Positions 1-8,321 of a DNA stretch of 64,000 nucleotides are shown here, one piece after another; within the stretch, counting starts at the first letter, position 1; every line of letters begins with the position of its first letter. Below the pieces are notes generated by a model. The model was not told where the DNA came from. It saw only the letters and a program-made list of their open reading frames with translations, and searched no databases. The stretch comes from Paraburkholderia saeva (lineage in GTDB: Bacteria; Pseudomonadota; Gammaproteobacteria; Burkholderiales; Burkholderiaceae), in contig NZ_CAJQZC010000009.1 of assembly GCF_907164555.1 (NCBI RefSeq), forward strand, positions 62,001-126,000. Reading direction: 5' to 3'. A program made the position numbers and the translations under genes.

Positions 1-410
1 CAGCGATTCGCGAGCGAACGCTGCGACGGCGTGAGCTGGAGTTCCGGCGGCACACGGCTCACGTCGGCGATACCGCTCATGCCGTTGGCGCGCAACCACT
101 TCGCGTCGTGCGGCTTGAGCGCTTCGCCGGCCGCGAAGCGCACAAGCCCTGCGCAGTCGCGTTGCGTCCAGCGCGGCGTCGGGCCAATGCGCATCTGCTG
201 ATCGACGATGCGGACAAACCACGCTCGAAACGCGGCCGACTGCTCAGGCGAGAGCGCATCGGGATCGGGCATCACGGTCGTGCCCGACAACGCGTACGCG
301 CTCGATGCAGCAAGCGGCACGACCAGCGGTGCAACCAGCGCCGCAGCCATGCGCGCCAGCCACGCGCGACGATGCGCACTGGCGACGCCCGTGATGTCGC
401 TGGGGTGCAT
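1..410 (-). CDS. yfaT: DUF1175 (YfaT-like) protein, partial at left edge
   Basis: The reading frame is open from an ATG at 410 to the left edge, so the C-terminus is missing. The N-terminus has an Arg-rich stretch, then a hydrophobic Ala/Leu/Val run and an AYA site near residue 40, consistent with an exported protein. A DCAGLVRF motif puts a cysteine at residue 86 and resembles the catalytic-Cys motif of NlpC/P60 peptidases. The start lies one base after the stop of the DUF2138 gene, so the two are almost certainly co-transcribed. In E. coli the homologues yfaA and yfaT sit with an alpha-2-macroglobulin gene (yfaS), which I would expect beyond the left edge. The molecular function is unknown. 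Confidence 0.8.
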   Translation of the reverse strand, partial: MHPSDITGVASAHRRAWLARMAAALVAPLVVPLAASSAYALSGTTVMPDPDALSPEQSAAFRAWFVRIVDQQMRIGPTPRWTQRDCAGLVRFAAGEALKPHDAKWLRANGMSGIADVSRVPPELQLTPSQRSLANR

Positions 411-411
411 A

Positions 412-2187
412 TCAGTCGCTCCCGGCGCCGGGCGGGTCCGGCGGCGTTTGCGCCGCGGCATCTCCTTCCGGGCTCGCAGTAGCCACGCCCGCGCGATCGA
501 AGTGCCATTCGACAGGCACCCACGACACCGACGACGGCAAATCCGCCGGCAAACTCAGCGAAAGCGGCGGATAGTGCGCGAGCGCGCGCAGCTTCGGCGT
601 CAGGTGCGTGCGGGCCGCATTGCGAAAGATCGGTTCCTGATCGGCGGGCAGCGCCGCGCCGGCTTCGCGCTCGATCAGCGCAGCGGCCGTAGCGGGCGTC
701 AGCGTGACGATCGTGCGCGCGAGGCGCTGCGGCGCAAGCGTATCCGCGAGCGCGGGATAGCGCTTGTCGAGCACCGCGAGCGTGTCGTCGACGAGACGCG
801 CGTCGGGCGAAAACACCACGTAGCCGTGCGCGAGCGCGAGCGTCACCGGGAAGTAGCGTTGCGCGGCAAGCTGTGCGCCGAACGGCGCCTTCGCGGCGAC
901 CGCCGTGCCCGAGCGGGCACTGACGGGCCGCTGCCAGACAGTGACCCCAGCGCCCTGCTCCTGCGTGGTTACCGGCAGACGACGGTATCCCGCTTGCTTG
1001 CCCGCCTTCACCTCATACGCGCCGATCACCTCGCCGAAGGCGCCGGCGAGAGCCGTCTTCAGCGCAGGATCGGCCGGCCTATCCGGCGACTTCAGGCGAG
1101 CGATGAAAACCGGCGCGACCAGCGTCGACTTCGCGTACCAGCACACCGCGGCCGGACCCGCGAGACGATCGCTGATTTGCGCCGCCGCTTGCGGACCGCC
1201 GGTGATGACATTGCCCAGCAGGCCCGCGACGTCTTTCCAGTCGACCGGCAGGCTCGCACACGCCGCCGGACTGGCCGGCAACGCGCGCCAGAGCCCGGCG
1301 CCGTTCCATTGCTGCGGCAGCCGCGCGGGATCGATCAGCGCCGACGTCTGCCAGCTCGCAGCCGCGCCCCCGGTCGACGAAAAATCGAACCGCAGTGCCA
1401 CGATGCCGGAGAAAAACGCCTGATAGCCGAACGACAGATAATTCGCCGACACGGCCACACGGTGCCCCTTCAATGCGGCGGGCGACGCTTCGAGCCGGAA
1501 TGCAGAGGCCGCATCGTCATGGCCGGACAGCAAGGTCGTCACAAGCTCAGCGCGTTCGCCGACCGGCGCATTGTCGGCGTCGAGCAGCACGCCTGGCGCC
1601 GACAGCACGACGAGGCGATCGTTCTTCGCCGCGAACAGCACGGTGCGGCCAACGGCGAGCCTCAGCGCGTAGACGGGCACCTCGCCCGACAGCTTCGCAA
1701 CCTGGCTCAACTGCGTGTCGCTCGCGGCCACCGCGCCGAGCCCCTGCAACAGCTTCGCGAGTCCGTTGCGATGCATCGACATGATCCAGTAACCTGGACG
1801 GCCGTCCGGCGAGCGCCAGAGCAACACATGCGCGGGCTCGTCGAAGACGCGCCGGATGAGTTCTTCGCGCAGATCGAGTTGATGCTCGAATGCAAGCCGC
1901 CGGAGCGCGCCTTCCGCGGAAAGCCGGCTACTGTCCGATTCGTAATAGTCGACGAAGTCCTGCGTCAGCACGTCGTGCAGCAGCGGTACGCGCAGGATGT
2001 CGCGCGGCAGGCGCGACAACGCCTCGCTATCGATAATGACGTCGGGATGGTAAATGTCGAGAACAACTTCGGCCGTTTGCACTGCATGCCGTTTGCCGAA
2101 ATGCCGCAGACCTGCCTGAATGACGACAGCCGCGATAATCAGGGCACCGGCTGCAATAAGGGCGATTTTCCTGCGCGACGTCTTCAT
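412..2187 (-). CDS. yfaA: DUF2138 (YfaA-like) membrane-anchored protein
   Basis: This protein of about 591 residues has a basic N-terminus (KTSRRK) followed by one transmembrane segment (about residues 7-25) and a large soluble, presumably periplasmic, domain. The sequence and the adjacent DUF1175 gene fit the DUF2138 family (E. coli YfaA), which has no established activity. I chose the ATG at 2187 because it begins directly before the signal-anchor. An in-frame GTG at 2220 would add eleven residues, and neither start has a convincing Shine-Dalgarno. The gene heads an operon whose next members are DUF1175 and probably an alpha-2-macroglobulin. The C-terminus is rich in Pro, Gly and Ala. Confidence 0.8.
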   Translation of the reverse strand: MKTSRRKIALIAAGALIIAAVVIQAGLRHFGKRHAVQTAEVVLDIYHPDVIIDSEALSRLPRDILRVPLLHDVLTQDFVDYYESDSSRLSAEGALRRLAFEHQLDLREELIRRVFDEPAHVLLWRSPDGRPGYWIMSMHRNGLAKLLQGLGAVAASDTQLSQVAKLSGEVPVYALRLAVGRTVLFAAKNDRLVVLSAPGVLLDADNAPVGERAELVTTLLSGHDDAASAFRLEASPAALKGHRVAVSANYLSFGYQAFFSGIVALRFDFSSTGGAAASWQTSALIDPARLPQQWNGAGLWRALPASPAACASLPVDWKDVAGLLGNVITGGPQAAAQISDRLAGPAAVCWYAKSTLVAPVFIARLKSPDRPADPALKTALAGAFGEVIGAYEVKAGKQAGYRRLPVTTQEQGAGVTVWQRPVSARSGTAVAAKAPFGAQLAAQRYFPVTLALAHGYVVFSPDARLVDDTLAVLDKRYPALADTLAPQRLARTIVTLTPATAAALIEREAGAALPADQEPIFRNAARTHLTPKLRALAHYPPLSLSLPADLPSSVSWVPVEWHFDRAGVATASPEGDAAAQTPPDPPGAGSD

Positions 2188-2681
2188 CGGATTTGAATGC
2201 TTATTGTTGTCGCCCGACACTGCGTTCGGGAAAGCCGCGGACCGACACCCATATCAGCATCGAATCGTTGAATGCCAAACGTCACGCTGAAAACGATTGC
2301 CTGCTGACGCCCCCAGCGTTGTTGCGAATTGCGCCAGCGCGGCCTTTGCAGTCCTGCACGCGCCGCTGCGCCGGGCATCCAGCCTGCCTGTACAGGCCGC
2401 CGATCGAGGCGATCATAACCGATATTTTTTGGCGAAAACCGCGCCGGTCCGAAATTTGACACGGCTTAACAATTGCCTGATTCAAACGGGAAAATACCGG
2501 GATATTTCAGAACCGGGATACCCGAAGCGACCTGAGTGGCGACGTTGTCCGACCGCTTATATGCAACTCGAATAAAACCGTGCAACAGAAACCGGAATGG
2601 AGAATCCCGGCAACGAAGCGGATGCCTCGCGCAACGCAGTTATTTCTGTTTCTATTCTTCGCATCGGGTTTTCGTCCGGCC
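2188..2681. other. Intergenic region upstream of yfaA
   Basis: There is no credible gene in these 494 bases. The strand holds a perfect 12-bp palindrome at 2386-2397 and two direct copies of ACCGGGATA at 2497-2505 and 2512-2520. An exact TTGACA on the plus strand (2456-2461) lacks a partner -10 box and leads to no plus-strand gene. The region must hold the promoter of the leftward yfaA operon and the end of the leftward FAD oxidoreductase transcript, but I could not identify either with confidence. Confidence 0.5.
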
Positions 2682-3854
2682 TCAGACCACATTCTTCTCA
2701 ACAATCGGCCGGTTCTCCAGCACACGCGCAAAACCCAGCGACGACAGATCGAGCGTCGTATAACGCCCGTGCAGGATCAGCTCGCTGATGCCGCGCCCGG
2801 TCGCCGGCCCCTGCTGCAAACCGTGCCCGCTGAAACCGTTCGCGAAGATGCAATTATCGACATCGGGGTGATGCCCGATGATCGCGTTCTGGTCGAACAC
2901 GTTGTACTCGTAATAGCCCGACCAGCTATTTTGCACACGCAGCGCCTCGAACTGCGGCACGCGATGCGCGAGCGCCGGCCAGATCACGTCGTCGAAGAGC
3001 GCGTGATCCACTTCGTCGAGCGGCAGATCGTCGGGATCGTTATCCGCCGAAGGCGACGTGCCGCAGATGAACGATCTGCCTTCCGGACGGAAATAAACGC
3101 CCGAAGGATCGATCAGCAGCGGACAGTGCGCCAGCTGCGCGGGCGAACTCACATTGAAGATGCTGCGGCGGCGCGCGAAAACGGGAATGTCGATGCCGAC
3201 CATCGCCGCGACCGTGCGCGACCACGCGCCCGCCGCATCCACGACAACATCGCACGGATACGATTCGCCGTTCGACGCGATCACTTCGGTCACGCGTCTT
3301 CCCGTACGACGCATCGCGCTCACTTCGGCGGCCACGTAACGCGCGCCCAGCGCCTGCGCTTTCTTGCGCAGCGCCTGCACGAGGCCGTAGCCGTCGAACC
3401 AGCCTTCGCCCGATTCGCCGTATGCACCAGCGGCGAGGTCATCGGTATTCAACCAGGGAAAGCGTGTTTGCAGCGCCTCACGATCGAGCAGGCTGATGTT
3501 CGCGCCGAGGCGCTGCTGCAACGCATGATTCTCGCGCAGCGTGCCGAGGCCAGCGGGCGTCGCGAGAAACAGATAGCCGCCTTCGTGCAGATCGATCGAA
3601 GGCTTCGCGCCGTCGATCTCGAGCCGCTCACCGATAGAGCGCAGGAATTCGATGCCGTAGAGCGACATCTGGATCGAAAGCGGTGTGGAAAACTGCTGAC
3701 GGATCGACGCCGCCGATAACGCCGACGACGATCGCGCGTAAGTCGGATCCCGCTCGATCACCGTGACGCTCACGCTCGGGTCAGACGCACGCAGAAAATA
3801 AGCAATCGAACTGCCAATGACGCCACCACCCACGACCACGACTCTCGAATCCAC
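2682..3854 (-). CDS. FAD-dependent amino-acid-type oxidoreductase (DAO family)
   Basis: The 390-residue protein starts with a Rossmann dinucleotide motif (VVVVGGGVIGSS, residues 5-16) typical of the glycine oxidase/sarcosine oxidase/D-amino-acid dehydrogenase family, followed by an acidic residue that would bind the FAD ribose. A C-terminal GHGLQQGPATG stretch matches the second FAD-contacting region of the family. The start is GTG, with a GGAG Shine-Dalgarno six bases upstream. It lies 65 bp downstream of amaB on the same strand. AmaB acts after pipecolate oxidation, so a role as an AmaA-like pipecolate oxidase is plausible. That substrate is an inference from context; other imino or amino acids are possible. 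Confidence 0.8.
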   Translation of the reverse strand: MDSRVVVVGGGVIGSSIAYFLRASDPSVSVTVIERDPTYARSSSALSAASIRQQFSTPLSIQMSLYGIEFLRSIGERLEIDGAKPSIDLHEGGYLFLATPAGLGTLRENHALQQRLGANISLLDREALQTRFPWLNTDDLAAGAYGESGEGWFDGYGLVQALRKKAQALGARYVAAEVSAMRRTGRRVTEVIASNGESYPCDVVVDAAGAWSRTVAAMVGIDIPVFARRRSIFNVSSPAQLAHCPLLIDPSGVYFRPEGRSFICGTSPSADNDPDDLPLDEVDHALFDDVIWPALAHRVPQFEALRVQNSWSGYYEYNVFDQNAIIGHHPDVDNCIFANGFSGHGLQQGPATGRGISELILHGRYTTLDLSSLGFARVLENRPIVEKNVV

Positions 3855-3919
3855 GTCTCACTCCGTGATGAAGCTGCGTGCCGGGCGCGCTGCGGCGCCC
3901 GGGCGGACGGCCTGAATGG

Positions 3920-5419
3920 CTAGCCGATGTTGAAGTCGATACCCTGCGCGAGCGGCAGCGCCGACGAGTAGTTCACCGTGTTCGTCGCGCGGCGCATATA
4001 CGCCTTCCACGCGTCCGAGCCGGATTCGCGCCCGCCGCCGGTTTCCTTCTCGCCGCCAAACGCGCCGCCGATTTCCGCGCCGCTCGGCCCGATGTTGACG
4101 TTCGCGATACCGCAGTCGCTGCCCGCGCCGGAGACGAAACGCTCCGCTTCGCGCAGATCAGTAGTAAATACGCACGATGACAAACCATGCGCCGCCGCGT
4201 TGTTCGCTTCGACCGCTTCGGCGAAATCCGTGTAACGCAGCACGTACAGGATCGGCGCGAACGTTTCCTTCAGCACGACCGGCGTCTGCTTCGGCATTTC
4301 GACGAGCGCCGGGCGCACGTAGTAGCCGTTCTCGAAACCCTTCACTTCGACGCGCTCGCCGCCCGTGATCTTGCCACCTTCGCTCGTCGCCTGCTGCAGC
4401 GCTTCCTGCATGCGCGCAAACGACTGTCTGTCGATGAGCGGACCCATCAGCGTGCCCTTTTCGAGCGGATTGCCGATCGGCACCTTTGCGTAAAGCTGCT
4501 TGAGGCGCTCGACGGTCCGGTCATACACGCTCTCATGCACGAAGAGGCGCCGCAGCGACGTGCAGCGCTGCCCCGCCGTGCCGACCGCCGAGAACAGGAT
4601 GCCGCGCAGCGCCAGTTCCTGATCGGCCGTCTGCGTGACGATGCCCGCGTTGTTGCCGCCGAGTTCCAGCAGCGAGCGGCCAAAACGCTTCGCAACTTCG
4701 ACACCCACCGTGCGGCCCATTTCCGTGCTGCCCGTGGCGCTCACCACCGAAGCCCGCGGATCGGCCACGAGTTTCGCGCCGACTTCGCGTCCGCCATTGA
4801 TCACGGCCGTGAGCCCGGCCGGCGCATCGCCGAATTCCTTCAGTGCTTCAGCCAGGATATGGTTGACCGCGAGCGCGGTGAGCGGCGTTTTCTCGGAAGG
4901 CTTCCAGATCACCGCGTTGCCGCAGACGAGCGCGAGTGCCGCATTCCAGGACCAGACCGCCGCCGGAAAGTTGAACGCCGAGATCACGACGCAGGTGCCC
5001 ATCGGATGCCACGATTCCGCCATCCGGTGACCGGGGCGCTCCGATGCGATTGTCAGGCCGTACAGCTGGCGCGACAGGCCAACCGCGAAATCGCAGATGT
5101 CGATCATTTCCTGCACTTCGCCAAGCCCTTCCTGGAGGATCTTGCCGGTCTCCAGCGTGATGATGCTGCCGAGCGCCTGCTTCTTTTCGCGCAGCCGGTT
5201 GCCAAGGAGGCGCACGAGTTCGCCGCGACGCGGCGCCGGTACCTCGCGCCACGCGGCGAACGCCAGCTTCGCGCTGGCAAGCGCCGTGTCGACTTCAGCG
5301 GTGGTGTTGCTGGCCACGCGCCCGATCAGATCGCCGGTGATCGGCGAGTGCACGGCGATATCACCGGCTTCAGCCAGATGGGCAATGCCGAGATCGGCGA
5401 GGATGGTCGAAGCGTTCAT
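3920..5419 (-). CDS. amaB: L-piperidine-6-carboxylate / aminoadipic semialdehyde dehydrogenase (AmaB, ALDH7 type)
   Basis: The 499-residue protein is a complete aldehyde dehydrogenase. It has the substrate-channel stretch SAFNFPAAVWSWN, the nucleotide-binding GSTEMGR, the general-base region LELGGNN and the catalytic cysteine at residue 286 in GTAGQRCTSLRR. The GQRCT context and overall sequence match the ALDH7/antiquitin group, which oxidises alpha-aminoadipate 6-semialdehyde (in equilibrium with piperideine-6-carboxylate) to 2-aminoadipate in lysine degradation. The ATG has an AAAGGA ribosome site eight bases upstream. An FAD oxidoreductase follows on the same strand, so the pair probably forms a lysine/pipecolate catabolic operon. 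Substrate assignment rests on family resemblance and context. Confidence 0.85.
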   Translation of the reverse strand: MNASTILADLGIAHLAEAGDIAVHSPITGDLIGRVASNTTAEVDTALASAKLAFAAWREVPAPRRGELVRLLGNRLREKKQALGSIITLETGKILQEGLGEVQEMIDICDFAVGLSRQLYGLTIASERPGHRMAESWHPMGTCVVISAFNFPAAVWSWNAALALVCGNAVIWKPSEKTPLTALAVNHILAEALKEFGDAPAGLTAVINGGREVGAKLVADPRASVVSATGSTEMGRTVGVEVAKRFGRSLLELGGNNAGIVTQTADQELALRGILFSAVGTAGQRCTSLRRLFVHESVYDRTVERLKQLYAKVPIGNPLEKGTLMGPLIDRQSFARMQEALQQATSEGGKITGGERVEVKGFENGYYVRPALVEMPKQTPVVLKETFAPILYVLRYTDFAEAVEANNAAAHGLSSCVFTTDLREAERFVSGAGSDCGIANVNIGPSGAEIGGAFGGEKETGGGRESGSDAWKAYMRRATNTVNYSSALPLAQGIDFNIG

Positions 5420-6119
5420 GGCATGAATCCTTTAATTTCCAATACGAAAAAAAAGTAAGTTCGGAAACTATACACGGGGGGTTTTGGGCCGACAACCCCG
5501 GATCCGCCCGGGCATGCGGACATTTACGAGGTGTCGGGCCGAGAAGCAAGCCGGTCTGCGCCCGCGCCCATCCAGCACTGAAGTGCGCGCAGGCCGCCTC
5601 CAACTTGCGAAAACCGCTGGAGTTTCTTATCGGAAATTCCGTTTCAGGCGAATCGCAGGAAGACCTGAATCGCAATTGCGGCAATATTTTCTGATTTCTC
5701 TTAAAACATTGTCTCCAGAACCGATAACCAGGTGTAAACCATCACCGGATACATACATTTCTTCCGATGAATTGCTTAAAAGCGCTTAATCCATTTAACA
5801 GATCAGTATTTTTTTCTGATTACAGTTTCAGCAATTCATGAATACCTCTGGTTTAAGTCAACAATTCGCTTTCAGGATGCGTACAAACCCGAGTCATCGC
5901 GAGGCGCGAGGCGGCGGACAGGAGGGATAACTGGGTCTTTTTACGCCCTTTCGCGGAAGACCCTTTGCTAATCTATACGAGTAGCAAAAAATAAGTGTCA
6001 TGGTTAGACTGCGCGGAATAGACCGCAATTGTGAAGTGCAACTGGCTCCAATAATTTCGCAAATCGGTAATTCGTGCGGATTTACATTTGCCTGATCAAA
6101 CGATTTCGTCTGGAAACCC
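5420..6119. other. AT-richer divergent regulatory region between amaB and the cellulose operon
   Basis: These 700 bases separate the leftward amaB from the rightward bcsD and contain no credible gene. From about 5640 to 6090 the base composition is visibly more AT-rich than the flanking coding DNA, with runs such as TTTTTTCTG near 5808 and CAAAAAATAAG near 5985. This is typical of a promoter and H-NS-type regulatory region. A 7-bp inverted repeat lies at 5964-5988. Promoters for both operons should be here, but I could not assign a convincing -35/-10 pair. Confidence 0.55.
5964..5988. promoter_or_regulatory. Inverted repeat, candidate operator upstream of bcsD
   Basis: TTTGCTA (5964-5970) and TAGCAAA (5982-5988) form perfect 7-bp arms around an 11-base spacer, about 130 bp before the bcsD start. 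The symmetry suits a dimeric regulator. The hairpin could alternatively be a weak leftward terminator, since the minus strand reads a T run before it rather than after, which argues against that. The regulator is unknown. Confidence 0.35.
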
Positions 6120-6575
6120 ATGGCCCCAATTATTGATTACCTGCTGGATCGACAGGTTTCCCCTCAATGGCGCGGCGTGCTCGGTGCACTGGCTGCCGAA
6201 TTCGAGACGCAGATTGGCCGCGATGACCTCCGGCAGCTGATGTACCGGGTGGGTTGCCGCTTTGCGGACGCGCACCCGCTGCCGCAATGCGGATCAACTG
6301 CCGATCTGGCGGACGCATTGAACGCGTGCTGGGATGAAACGGAATGGGGATTTGTCGAGCTTTCAGACGAATCGAATTACCTGCGCATCATCCATTTCTG
6401 CGCGCCCTTGCAGGCGTTCGGCACAGGCGCGCTGGCATGGACGCCCGCATTCTTGCAGGGCGTCTACCAGACATGGCTAAGCGCGCTTGGCGCCGAAGGG
6501 CTCGCCGTCGAACAGGCGAGCGACTTTAGCGCAGACGCAGTCATTGAATTCCGCCTGGGCCGCCATCCGGTTTAA
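6120..6575 (+). CDS. bcsD: Cellulose biosynthesis protein BcsD
   Basis: The 151-residue soluble protein has no signal peptide and matches the BcsD/AxCesD family in length and in its middle stretch (WDETEWGFVEL, then YLRIIHF). In Komagataeibacter BcsD forms an octameric periplasmic-side ring that guides glucan chains into crystalline ribbons; its role in beta-proteobacteria is less clear. It is the first gene of the cellulose operon and is followed by bcsP after 109 bp. The ATG at 6120 is the only reasonable start and yields the full family length. Confidence 0.88.
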   Translation: MAPIIDYLLDRQVSPQWRGVLGALAAEFETQIGRDDLRQLMYRVGCRFADAHPLPQCGSTADLADALNACWDETEWGFVELSDESNYLRIIHFCAPLQAFGTGALAWTPAFLQGVYQTWLSALGAEGLAVEQASDFSADAVIEFRLGRHPV

Positions 6576-6684
6576 CGCAGTCAGGATGCGCCTTCCAGCA
6601 AACCATGAAAAAAATGCCGCACAGAACGGCACACAACAACGGGGCCGCCAGCGAGACAGCAACGAAATCAGGGACCACGCCACT

Positions 6685-7536
6685 ATGACTTTATCGCGCG
6701 ACATTCAAACGTTATTCGACCATTTCGGCGGGAATGCTGAGGACTATCAGGAGATCGGTCGGGAAAACGAAGCCCGCACGGCGCGCACGCGTTGGCCGCT
6801 TCTCGTCACGCTCGATCTGACGCAGCCGGAGATTCCGGCCGTGGCGCAGCGGCGCGAGCGCGCGCACACGGGCAATCTGTCCTCCACGGATGGCGAGCCG
6901 GGCGACGCTGCTTCGACCGCGGTTCCGCGTAGCCGTCCACTCTTTGCACGCGCGCATCGCCGTAACATTCCGCCCGTCGCAAATGTCGCGCTACCCGTCG
7001 CACCGACGGGCGCCCCGCGCTTTTCCGCTGCGCCTGACGCCACGCCCGAAGAGCAGGCGCCCCCGGGCGCCGCGGGCATGGCGTCTGCAGCGGGCGCGCC
7101 GGCTACGCTTCCTACGCATGCGCCGACGCCCTCGTCTGCTGCGATTCCACCCGCGCAGGCTCGCGCACGGCTGGCCACACCGGGCGCGAGCGCGCACGCC
7201 GCATCTTCGTTCGGCAGTTTCACACCCACCGCGCCTGCTGCTGCGCGTCCGATGATGCCGGCTGCCGCGGCCGCCCCGTCGATCCTCGGCAGGCTGTTCC
7301 AGCCGGCGGCGCCGCAGGCACGGCCGCAACCTGCATCACACGCTCCCTACGCGCCCCCCGTGCCCGCCGCGCCGTTGCAATCGATGTTCGACAGGCTGCG
7401 CGGCACGCCTTCGCACGCTGTCTTCGGCACGGCCGCGGCGCCCGCCGCGGCTGAGCGCAACGCACCGCGATCGCCTGCATCCCCGTCCGCGCCTGCCAGC
7501 AACGCCTGGCTCACCCGAGGTCCGCGCCGCCCATGA
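6685..7536 (+). CDS. bcsP: Cellulose biosynthesis protein BcsP (BcsR-like N-terminus, Pro/Ala-rich)
   Basis: The first ~50 residues (TLSRDIQTLFDHFG, then DYQEIGRE and WPLLVTLDL) match the short conserved head shared by BcsR and BcsP. The rest, about 230 residues, is Ala/Pro-rich and of low complexity (repeated APAAP-type segments), hence likely disordered. BcsP proteins accompany BcsQ in beta-proteobacterial cellulose operons and probably help localise or regulate the synthase. The frame stays open further upstream to 6487, but that extension overlaps bcsD; the ATG at 6685 begins the conserved head. Its stop codon overlaps the bcsQ start (ATGA), indicating translational coupling. Confidence 0.82.
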   Translation: MTLSRDIQTLFDHFGGNAEDYQEIGRENEARTARTRWPLLVTLDLTQPEIPAVAQRRERAHTGNLSSTDGEPGDAASTAVPRSRPLFARAHRRNIPPVANVALPVAPTGAPRFSAAPDATPEEQAPPGAAGMASAAGAPATLPTHAPTPSSAAIPPAQARARLATPGASAHAASSFGSFTPTAPAAARPMMPAAAAAPSILGRLFQPAAPQARPQPASHAPYAPPVPAAPLQSMFDRLRGTPSHAVFGTAAAPAAAERNAPRSPASPSAPASNAWLTRGPRRP

Positions 7537-8321
7537 AAGTCATTGCCGTGGTGTCCGCCAAGGGCGGCGTCGGCAAAACGACGCTCGCGGCCAATCTCGC
7601 TTCCGTGCTCGCCGCACGCGGACGGCGCGTGATCGCGATCGACCTCGATCCGCAGAACGCGTTGCGCCTGCATTTCGGCGTCGCGCTCGACAGCATCGAG
7701 GGTCTCTCGCGCGCCACATTGAGCGGCGACTCGTGGCAGACCGTCATGATGGATGGCGCGGACGGCGTCACGGTGCTGCCGTATGGCGCCGTCGTCGAAG
7801 AAGACCGGCGCCGCTTCGAGGCGCATCTCGATCACGAACCGTCGTGGTTCGCGCAGACGCTCGCGTCGCTCGGCTTCGATCCGTCCGACATCATAATCAT
7901 CGACACGCCGCCGGGATCGTCGACGTACACACGCAGCGCGCTGACGGCGGCCACGTTCGCGCTGAACGTCGTGCTCGCCGACGCCGCCTCGTATGCTGCG
8001 ATTCCACAAATGGAGCGCATGCTCGCTGCGTATGCATCGCCACGCCCGGACTTCGCCGGCGAAGGCTATGTGGTGAACCAGGTGGACCAGTCGCGGCAAC
8101 TGAGCAAGGATGTGCTGAAGGTGCTGCGCCAGTTGCTCGGCGCGAAACTCTTCTCAGGCGTGATCCATCAGGACGAAGGCGTCAGCGAATCGCTTGCCTG
8201 CGACACGACGGTCATTCACTACGACCCGCTCAGCCAGGCCGCCGCCGATCTGCGCGCATGCGGCGACTGGCTGCTGGCGTCGATCGATGCAGTAGGCATT
8301 TCGCCCAGGAGCGTTGCATGA
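7533..8321 (+). CDS. bcsQ: Cellulose synthase-associated MinD/ParA-like ATPase BcsQ
   Basis: The 262-residue protein opens with a deviant Walker A motif, SAKGGVGKTTLAANL (residues 8-22), the hallmark of ParA/MinD ATPases, followed by DLDPQNALRLHFG. A switch-like IIDTPPGSST lies near residue 120. BcsQ (YhjQ) is needed for cellulose production and polar localisation of the synthase in E. coli. Start and stop overlap neighbours on both sides (bcsP by four bases, bcsA by four bases), so the three proteins are made from one message with coupled translation. Confidence 0.92.
   Translation: MKVIAVVSAKGGVGKTTLAANLASVLAARGRRVIAIDLDPQNALRLHFGVALDSIEGLSRATLSGDSWQTVMMDGADGVTVLPYGAVVEEDRRRFEAHLDHEPSWFAQTLASLGFDPSDIIIIDTPPGSSTYTRSALTAATFALNVVLADAASYAAIPQMERMLAAYASPRPDFAGEGYVVNQVDQSRQLSKDVLKVLRQLLGAKLFSGVIHQDEGVSESLACDTTVIHYDPLSQAAADLRACGDWLLASIDAVGISPRSVA

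Noticed and set aside
208..2196. Long plus-strand ORF (662 codons) opposite yfaA
   Set aside because: It is an antisense shadow of the DUF2138/DUF1175 frames: Arg-rich, no conserved motif and no ribosome site.
2386..2397. 12-bp palindrome as operator of yfaA
   Set aside because: It is a perfect but isolated short palindrome. Without a second copy or a known regulator it can occur by chance in this GC-rich DNA.
4187..5458. Plus-strand ORF of 423 codons opposite amaB
   Set aside because: It is a complement-strand artefact of a GC-rich gene. The opposite strand has a full ALDH with all its motifs.
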